DNA of 64,000 nt from Alitta virens (lineage: Eukaryota; Annelida; Polychaeta; Phyllodocida; Nereididae). Location of the stretch: the NCBI GenBank assembly GCA_932294295.1, contig OW028582.1, positions 3,963,515 to 4,027,514 of the forward strand, given 5' to 3'. The notes under the pieces are model-generated. The model did no database searches, was not told the origin of the DNA, and was given only the letters and a program-made list of their open reading frames with translations. The position numbers were made by a program, and so were the translations under genes. This document shows, one piece after another, positions 56,940 through 64,000 of the stretch. The first letter of the stretch is position 1; each line of letters begins with the position of its first letter.

Positions 56940-57230
56940 ATTATATCTATTATATCTACTATATCTACTATACCTATTATATCTATCTATATATATATCT
57001 ATATATATCTATATATATCTATCTATTATATCTTATATCTATCTTTATCTATCTATATCTATTATGTCTAATATATCTATTATATCTATCTATATATATC
57101 TATATCTATCTATATCTATCTATTATATCTATTATATCTATTATATCTATATATCTATAATATCTATTATATCTATTATATCTATTATATCTATTATATC
57201 TATTATATCTATTATATCTATTATATCTAT
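56940..57230. repeat. 9-bp (ATTATATCT)n and (TATATC)n array
   Basis: Regular from 57120 to 57230, mixed before that. Confidence 0.9.
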
Positions 57231-57274
57231 GCTACAGGGTCTGAAGCTAAGTCAGTTTATATTTCAAGCTGGCA

Positions 57275-57495
57275 GAAACAGATGTAATGATTAGAGGATG
57301 AGACTTGGAATCCACACCATGTTACTAATTTACCCCATCAGTGGGGTCTTTTACTTGTCTCAGCTTAGATGCCGAGTACAAGGCACCACCAATTTAACGT
57401 CTCATGCGATCGACATCCAGCTGCTGGGATGTAGCTCATGAAGAGTGCCCGGGCCAGGGATTGAACCTGGGACCTTCAGCAGAACTGGTTAATAT
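57275..57495 (-). mobile_element. S2b SINE
   Basis: GTAATGATTAGAGGATGAGA (3' module), core, CCCGGGCCAGGGATTGAACC (B box complement). Confidence 0.7.
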
Positions 57496-57903
57496 CTATC
57501 TATCTATCTATTTTTCTCTTTTTTTGTATCTCTCATGACCTCGTCTTCGAGATATATGCAAAAATTCGTTAATCTTTTTGGGAAGAATGCTTTAATTTCA
57601 GTCCTTAAGATTTTGTGAAATCACTTTCCTTGGATTCTTAGCACATTCTCCCCTCAATCATAATCAAAATTCAACAATTTCACGGCTGGGCATTATCGGC
57701 TGTGTTGAAATATGGCTGAGATGATTTCATGAAATTGTTTTTCTCTTCCAATTAACGTCCTCTGTTTCTTTATTTTTGCCCCCAAATTTGACAGCCGCAT
57801 GACATTTCTCTCAACTTTTAATTAAAGGAAGATGTCCCCTGGTTAAACATTTTAATGGTTTCGGATCTTCCTCTGAAAGTGGTTAATATTTGGGCACAGA
57901 CAA
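57496..57903. other. Unassigned sequence
   Basis: Short TATC run, then unremarkable AT-rich DNA. Confidence 0.35.
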
Positions 57904-57972
57904 CAGTGGCCCAGTGGTTGAAATATAGGCTTGCTTTCTGGAAGTCCAAGGTTCGATTCCAGGATTCTGGGC
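57904..57972 (+). repeat. Solo tRNA-like head
   Basis: GTGGCCCAGTGGTTGAAATA and AGGTTCGATTCCAGG have A/B-box spacing, but the arms do not pair well enough for a functional tRNA. Confidence 0.35.
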
Positions 57973-58093
57973 TTCAATGGGATATTTGCATAAAGTGGAA
58001 CTTTGTTGTATTTCAAATGAAGATGATTAAGTCTATTATTAGATGTTTGTAATAGCTTTACCATGGTTTCTAGTTTATATGTAGATGTAGGTC

Positions 58094-58250
58094 ACTGGCT
58101 TCCAACCACTGGGTCCCGGGTTCAATTCCCGGTCGAGCCTAAGTTGGATGGCTGTTTCATCCATCATCTCATTGCCATGTCCCTGCCTGTCCTAATTAGC
58201 CCAACTGGTGCAGAAATACAAGACATAAAAGCCCTAATCCACCCACCTCA
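58094..58250 (+). mobile_element. S1 SINE, 5' truncated
   Basis: Begins CTTCCAACCACTGGGTCCC; complete core; CACCCACC tail. TCACTGGCT/CCACTGGCT at the flanks may be a short target duplication. Confidence 0.82.
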
Positions 58251-59050
58251 CCACTGGCTAAGAATAGAACTTGCGACGTACAGGTGAACCACTATGAACA
58301 TACATTTTATTACGGTCCACGCAAAGTTCTCATTGGATTAGCAATGCAATTATAAAAGTTTTTTGCTACCATCACCTTTTCGCATCATTGAAAATTAGTA
58401 ATTAGCTCTTTATCGGCGATGACTAAGCCATTCAGTGATAACATTAATAATGTTTAAGAAGCCGAAGTTGAAATTGCCAATTCACTGCATGAAAATGATG
58501 ATTGTGTACAAATAACAGCGTGTCAATGTTATTTATTAGTGTGTGCACACATTATTTTTCAGTATAGAAGAGATTCAGATAGGAATGAAGTCTGTAAAAC
58601 CGTGCGCACGTATAATCCCACGAAAAAATATAAAGACTGCTGCATGGCCCTCATTCTGTGAACTCGGACGCAACTGAATGAGGGCCATGCTTGCTTGCTT
58701 GCTAACCTCTACCACCAAGACAGAAAGTACCCCAGCCATAAATATCACTTCCCTTGTGTAAAGCTCGGAGGGAAGTGGATGCGCTCTTCAACATAGACAA
58801 GGGAGTCACTTGTTGCTTATCTTGGTGAAGCACATTCTGTGGGTCGAAAAGTCCCCAGAGAAATTCCAGACTGAGGCTAATGTCAACATAAAAGAGATAT
58901 CGACAAGGGCTGATCTTTTTTTTTAAGTAATGCAGTCTTTCTTTTAAATGCAACAGGTGTAAGCCTAAATAAAAGATTTACACACATTAAATGTAGTTTC
59001 TATGTTGTTGTTTCCTTAATGCCCTCAAAGCATGGGAAATTAGGCCAACA
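58251..59050. other. Unassigned sequence with a perfect 15-bp hairpin
   Basis: GCATGGCCCTCATTC (58642-58656) is exactly inverted at 58676-58690 around a 19-base loop. Otherwise no feature. Confidence 0.4.
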
Positions 59051-59212
59051 TTAAGGCAGATGTAATGATGAGATGATAAGGTTAGATCCATACCACGTTG
59101 TACATTAACACCATGGGTGGGATCTTTTTCTTGCATCTGCATAGACACTGAGTACAACTCATGTGAATGACATCCTGCTGAGATTTTAATCATAAAAAAG
59201 TCTCCGGGCCAG
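59051..59212 (-). mobile_element. S2b SINE fragment
   Basis: GTAATGATGAGATGATAAGG, GCATAGACACTGAGTACAAC. Confidence 0.6.
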
Positions 59213-59246
59213 GTATCTATCTATCTATCTGTCTATCTATCTATCC

Positions 59247-59310
<64 letters not shown>

Positions 59311-59372
59311 GTTTATCTATCTACCTATCTATCCATCCATCTATCTATCTATCTATCTATTTGTCTGTCGTA
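59213..59372 (+). repeat. (TATC)n array
   Basis: Nearly pure TATC for 130 bp, then mixed. Confidence 0.9.
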
Positions 59373-59599
59373 ACCCCACTCATCAAGTGTGTCCACACTG
59401 GAGTTGGCTGTGTCAACATGGCTGCTTTGTGGCAAATGGATTTTCAAGAGTGACAATGCATTATCTGTGACATAATCGTGCTTGGGATGAAGTGTGTTGG
59501 TGCAAGTGTTATGCAGGACCAGTTAACTATATACAGGGCAAATCTGTTTTAATGTATACATGTATTTTCCTTTAGTTTTGTTTAATAGTATCTCAGCAC

Positions 59600-59770
59600 A
59601 AAAAAAAAAGAATTATTTTGACACTTATAGTAGAACATTTTGGTGCATATCTTATAGTTGGTCTTAATAGTGAGGGAGTTATAGTAATGGGGTAAAAATA
59701 CCCAAAAATGGGTGGTTTAAATAGTAAGATGGCATTAAAATATGTTTCCACTGTACTTATAGATGAAATA
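59600..59770. repeat. pogo-like MITE fragment
   Basis: TTATAGTAGAACATTTTGGT at the left and TATGTTTCCACTGTACTTAT at the right, with GGTCTTAATAGTGAGG inside. Confidence 0.4.
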
Positions 59771-59839
59771 CCCCACAAAAAAAGCATTCCAATTGAAGAA
59801 TAATTCCCGAGGGGTGTACAAATTCAAAACAGTTTAACT

Positions 59840-60010
59840 TGCAGGGGGCCAAGCACAACAATAGCCATCTCTGTCCATAAACAGCTCCCCATTTACACCT
59901 GGGAGGAGTGAAGCAGAGTTACGGAGAATATGCTTCTTCATGATATAGTAGGGGGCTTGAACTCATAACCTTGTGGTATACCTTCGTAGATTCATCTCAA
60001 CAAACTAACC
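59840..60010 (-). mobile_element. S3 SINE, diverged
   Basis: Complement of S3: ACACCTGGGAGGAGTGAAGC, GTTACGGAGAATATGCTTCT, GGGCTTGAACTCATAACCTT. Confidence 0.55.
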
Positions 60011-60059
60011 ACCCAAATAAATAGCTGAACGAGGAAGTTTATAAATTGCTAACCTTCTA

Positions 60060-60530
60060 TGGCTAGATTAGCGGGTCTTAATGGTGAGGTGGTCTTAATT
60101 GTGAGGTAGTCTTTATAGTGAGGTAGTCTTAATGGTGAGGTGGTCTTAATAGGGAGGTGGTCTTAATAGTGAAGTGGTCTTATGAGTGAGGTGGTCTTAA
60201 TGGCGCGGTGGTCTTAATAGAGAGGTGGTCTAAATAGCGAGGTGGTCTTAATAGTGAGGTGGTCTTCATAGGGAGGTGCTCTTAATGGCGAGGTGGTCTT
60301 AATAGTGAGGTGGTCTTAAAAGCGAGGTGGTCTTAATGGCGAGGTGGTCTTAATAGTGAGGTGGTCTTAATGGTGAGGTAGTCTTACTGGTGAGGTGGTC
60401 TTAATGGGGCGATGGTCCTAATGGCGAGGTTGTCTTAACGGTGAAGTGGTCTCAATACATTATAATAAAGTCTTAATAATGTGGTGATCTTAATAGTGAG
60501 GTGGTCTATTTTTAAAGCAGTATTCCACTG
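60060..60530. repeat. 18-bp minisatellite (GTGAGGTGGTCTTAATAG)n, about 24 copies
   Basis: Ends next to GCAGTATTCCACTG, a pogo-like terminus; the unit itself resembles the subterminal sequence of such elements. Confidence 0.85.
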
Positions 60531-60994
60531 TGCCAAACTGTTATACAAAACAGGTTATGAGAGCTTAGTGAACCTGCTTTAAATAGTAAATCTAAATACA
60601 GTGGTACTGTTGGGGGCACAGAACATGTTAAATTTAATAAATCATGGCCTCGGGGGAAACATTAAATGGACAGGCATGGTGCAGCTTCAATTAAGGCATG
60701 CAGCATGACCTAGATAACTAAATCAGGTCGGTGTACAGACTGACAGAGACCAAAGGTGGAGCAAGATAGATGTGATTCAGGTGAAGGGCATGTTGGGAAA
60801 TTTATAAAGAGGGGTGTTATGATGTGCTCAAAATTTTGATATCTTGTAGCTATTCATTGGCTATGCTCTAGGTTGTATTTTTTATATTTTAAACCATATT
60901 ATCATGGTTGAAGAGATACAATTTTGCCAAAAATAGGCTTGTAAATTTAGTACCTTCAAAATTTTAATTTAAAAACAATTCTGTTAGTCCTTTA
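60531..60994. other. Unassigned sequence
   Basis: Nothing recognised. Confidence 0.35.
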
Positions 60995-61181
60995 AGGGTG
61001 GGGCCTAGCTCAGTGGTAGCGCGCTGGGCTTCCAACCACTGGGTCCTGGGTTCAATTCCCGGTCGAACCTATATTGGATGTCTGTTTCATCCTTCGTCTC
61101 ATTGCCATGGTCCCTACCTGTCCTAATTAGCCCATCAGGTGCAGAAATACAGGATGTAAAGCCCAAATCCACCACCACCAC
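60995..61181 (+). mobile_element. S1 SINE, (CCA)n tail, 14-bp target duplication
   Basis: CTGTTAGTCCTTTA at 60981-60994 and 61182-61195. Confidence 0.88.
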
Positions 61182-61309
61182 CTGTTAGTCCTTTATTATA
61201 TTTACTTGTACCAGGCAAGGATATGCATAAACCTGTATAAAAAGTGATGCTGCTAAATTGCCAGGTCATTGTAATCTGTTTAAGCTTATCCTATAAGCCT
61301 ACAACTAAC

Positions 61310-61480
61310 CCTTACATCCAGTGTCTATGCTGAGGCAACGGATAGACCCATTTCAATGAGTGAATATGTATTAAATATGTAACATGGTGTAATTCCAAGC
61401 ATCTTATCATCTCAAATTTAGTTCTGCTTAGCAGGTGGCCACACAACTGACTTAGCTTCACACCTGTAGCTCATAGACTT
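61310..61480 (+). mobile_element. S2b SINE 3' part
   Basis: CCAGTGTCTATGCTGAGGCA, GCATCTTATCATCTCA, ACTTAGCTTCACACC. Confidence 0.55.
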
Positions 61481-61799
61481 GAAACGTAAACAGTTTCATA
61501 AATCCAAGATATCCAGCTCTGAGTGGCTTCTTTTTTACTAACTCTGGGTTGTTTATCTGCCTCAGTAGCCATTCTAGCCAGACCACAGGAAGCTGTTAGA
61601 TCACTGAAGCTGTTTTCGACCTGTAATTTGTGAGGTAGTTTAATGAGAGACAGTCCAGGTAGGCTGGAACACTTAAAAGAGATCTACACCAGAAAGTGGT
61701 AATTTGCTCTAACTTTATAAACTCAACTCTGCATGGGGAGCTGCAAAACATCTTTGAAAATTGGTGTCTACTTCTTTCATAGAAGTTCTGTTGAAATAT

Positions 61800-62050
61800 A
61801 TTTGGTCTGTCAGTATGTCTGTCTAGCTAGCTGTCTGCCTATCTAGCTCTCTATAAAGCTGTCTAGCTGTCTGGCTGTCTATCTAGCTGTCTAGCTGACT
61901 AGCTCTCTATATAGCTGTCTGGCTGTCTAGCTCTCTATCTAGCTGTCTGGCTGTCTAGCTCTCTATATAGCTGTCTGGCTGTCTAGCACTCTGGCTATCT
62001 AGCCTTCTATATAGCTGTTTAACTGTCTAGCTGTCTAGTTATTGTGCTTT
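61800..62050. repeat. (CTGTCTAG)-type minisatellite
   Basis: Higher-order ~42-bp units of GCTGTCTGGCTGTCTAGCTC and CTATATA. Confidence 0.85.
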
Positions 62051-62285
62051 TTATCTGTCTAGCTGACTGAGTTTTGCATGTGGTCCAGTGAAAACAATAA
62101 AATTAAGTAACAGCAGGATTGGCACCCTCTGGTATAGTCAACATTATTAGCATTGTGCACCCCACGAGGCAGACTGTTCCATGCTTTATAGAAGCTCTGT
62201 ATGCAACGACCTTTTCATTATATTTGTTCTGCAAAATGTATAAAAACAATGAGAACTTAAATTGGACAGAAATGCAACAAATGTT

Positions 62286-62447
62286 ATGTCCTTAATTGAG
62301 TGTCTATGCTTGGGCAAGTAAAAGAACCCACCCATGGGGTAAATGTGTATCATGATGTAGACTCCAAGCAGCCTTATCATCTCATCATTATGTCTGCCTG
62401 ATATGGTCATGTAAGCTGAGCTTCAGACCCAGTAGCATTGAACATTG
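62286..62447 (+). mobile_element. S2b SINE 3' part
   Basis: GAGTGTCTATGCTTGGGCAA, CAAGCAGCCTTATCATCTCA, GAGCTTCAGACCCAGTAGCA. Confidence 0.7.
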
Positions 62448-62821
62448 AAAGGTGCCATATTATTGAGGTACCTTTGAAATCAAGGTGTTGGTGTGTTTTC
62501 TCATGCGGGCGGGGCATGTTTAAAATAAATTATTCATTTTCTGCCTTTTTTCATGATTGCTTTTGCCGAGAAGCTTTTGAAGAGCGATTGTCTGTCATGT
62601 AAGAACACGAGCAAATATTGAGGAGTTTTGAACGAGATCCAAGACAGAATTTTGAATTTAATTTTCTTGCGGTCTTCCATTTGCTAACCTGCTTGCGGTA
62701 ATCTGGTAATGATGGCAAAATAATTTTACTTACATATGTTATAGTTATATGCTGAGTAGGGTAACTAAAATTTTGGTTATCTATACCCAATTACCCATCT
62801 TAAGTATTTTTGAATCTGACT
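62448..62821. other. Unassigned sequence
   Basis: No feature recognised. Confidence 0.35.
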
Positions 62822-62915
62822 CCCCAGATAGCATTCCAAATCGTTTCTATGTTGGCGCGAGTCGGCGATGTTAATGCGTTTTTGTAATGACAGTGGCCAA
62901 GATAGAAACGATGCT
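62822..62915. mobile_element. MP2 MITE, right end lost
   Basis: CCCCAGATAGCATTCCAAAT at the left; inner ATCGTTTCTAT is inverted as ATAGAAACGAT. The right terminus is missing before the S1. Confidence 0.55.
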
Positions 62916-62934
62916 GGTCCACCTTTGCATATGT

Positions 62935-63116
62935 GGGGTGGGTGATTAGGGCATCACGTCCTGTATTTCTGCACCTGATGGGCTAATTAGGACAGGCAGG
63001 TACCATGGCAGTGAGATGAAGGATGAAACAGCCATCCAACTTAGGCTCAACCGGGAATCGAACCTGCAACCCAGAGGTTGGAAGCCCAGCGCTACCACTG
63101 AGCTAAGCGCCTACCC
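62935..63116 (-). mobile_element. S1 SINE, full length
   Basis: GGGTGGGTGATTAGGGCATC to CTACCACTGAGCTAAGCGCC. Confidence 0.85.
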
Positions 63117-63620
63117 TTCCAATTTATATATGGTAGGATGAATAATAATGATATGATTATATGAGATATCATAAACATTGGAGCTTGGACAAACACTCTG
63201 GGTCTTTTTTAAAAAAATTTTATTACAAGCTACAAATAATTTATCAATTGTGCATTCTTTAAAATTCAGATTCATTTTTTATGCATGATTTTGTATATAA
63301 TCTGAATAGTTTCAAAAAGATTTAGAAGTTTATTAATATCACCATTTGTATTCTTTTTCTTCCTTGACCTACGGAGTTGTTGTGAACAAGGTCAAGGTCA
63401 AGATAATGAATAATGCAAAATTCCCCGCTTGGAGTTAGGAGAGCAGGTGTTGATAAACTGAAACACTATTCCCTCCTTTCACAAAAAAAGGAAAGAAAAA
63501 AAGAACAACAAAAAAAGACAGAATCTGCCGTTTGAAGAAGATCTATAGTTGGTTAGTGAACAGAATTTTGATTGCTAGACTCAGCTAGACCATTATTTAG
63601 ATGACGTATCTCTAGCTGTA
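63117..63620. other. Unassigned sequence
   Basis: AT-rich with A-runs at 63480-63520. Confidence 0.35.
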
Positions 63621-63935
63621 TAATAAGATAAGATCGATAAGATCAGATAAGATAGATAAGATCAGATAAGATAAATAAGATTAGATAAAATAAGATAATA
63701 TAAGACAAAATAAGATAAGATAAGATAAGATGAGATAAGATAAATACGATAAGATAAGACAAGAAAAGCGATAAGATAAGATAAGATAATATAAGATAAG
63801 ACAAAATAAGATAAAATAAGATAAGATAATAAGATTAGACAAAATAAGATAAGATAAGATCAGATAAATAAGATAAATAAGATAAGAAGATAAATAAGAT
63901 AAGACAAAATAAGATAAATAAGATAAGGTAAGATA
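63621..63935 (-). repeat. (GATAA)n array
   Basis: Minus-strand (TTATC)n with TAAGACAAAA interruptions; the same pentamer as the LINE tail at 42405 and the arrays at 14.4 and 15.8 kb. Confidence 0.9.
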
Positions 63936-64000
63936 ATACATATCACAGACATACCTACAAAAGGCTGTCTACTGGAAGCTGTAACTAAAGTACTCAATAA

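Noticed and set aside
1..64000. A new defence-type or operon-like gene system
   Set aside because: No gene clusters of that kind exist here; the window is repeat-rich animal DNA with two unrelated genes.

Overview
This is AT-rich nuclear DNA from an animal, almost certainly an invertebrate. There are spliced exons with consensus GT/AG boundaries, several tRNA-derived SINE families with target-site duplications, LINE 3' ends, palindromic MITEs and very abundant tetra- and pentanucleotide arrays. Nothing looks prokaryotic or viral. The sequence alone does not fix the species; a marine invertebrate (deuterostome or lophotrochozoan) is plausible but is only an impression.

Only two protein-coding genes are well supported. 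(1) An RGK-type (Rad/Gem/Rem) small GTPase is on the minus strand. Three phase-compatible exons lie at about 7117-6197, 4365-4283 and 87 to below 1, so the gene runs off the left edge. (2) An intact, intronless glycosyltransferase family 31 (beta-1,3-galactosyltransferase-like) gene is on the plus strand at 17186-18598, with a polyadenylation signal at 18702. A 5'-truncated LINE at 42405-42830 encodes the tail of a reverse-transcriptase polyprotein. A possible terminal exon at 48427-48541 is tentative. The two main genes show no functional link; they are simply neighbours.

Names used below, defined here for this window only. S1: SINE with a tRNA-Gly-like head (anticodon-loop position CTTCCAA) and a (CA)n, (CCA)n or (CCCA)n tail, about 27 loci. 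S2: SINE with a different tRNA-like head and a (TATC)n tail. S2b: same head and core as S2 but another 3' end. S3: a third tRNA-like SINE. R4: a dispersed repeat of about 150 bp. Palindromic MITE-like families: MP1 (GGCCAAATGTGCC ends, 3 copies), MP2 (CCCAGATAGCATTCC ends, 4 loci), MP3 (ATGGGGAGAAAAA ends, 2 loci) and several single loci.

Layout: 1-7.3 kb RGK gene with repeat-filled introns; 7.3-17 kb repeats and unassigned DNA, with LINE-linked (TTATC)n arrays at 14.4-16.3 kb; 17.2-18.7 kb the GT31 gene; 18.7-27 kb repeats; 27.6-32.1 kb and 44.0-50.15 kb the two arms of a diverged inverted segmental duplication; 32-44 kb its spacer, with a 690-bp terminal-inverted-repeat element and a LINE tail; 50-64 kb MITEs, minisatellites and long TATC/GATAA arrays. 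The most unusual feature is the inverted duplication: two SINEs in it have recognisable empty sites in the opposite arm.
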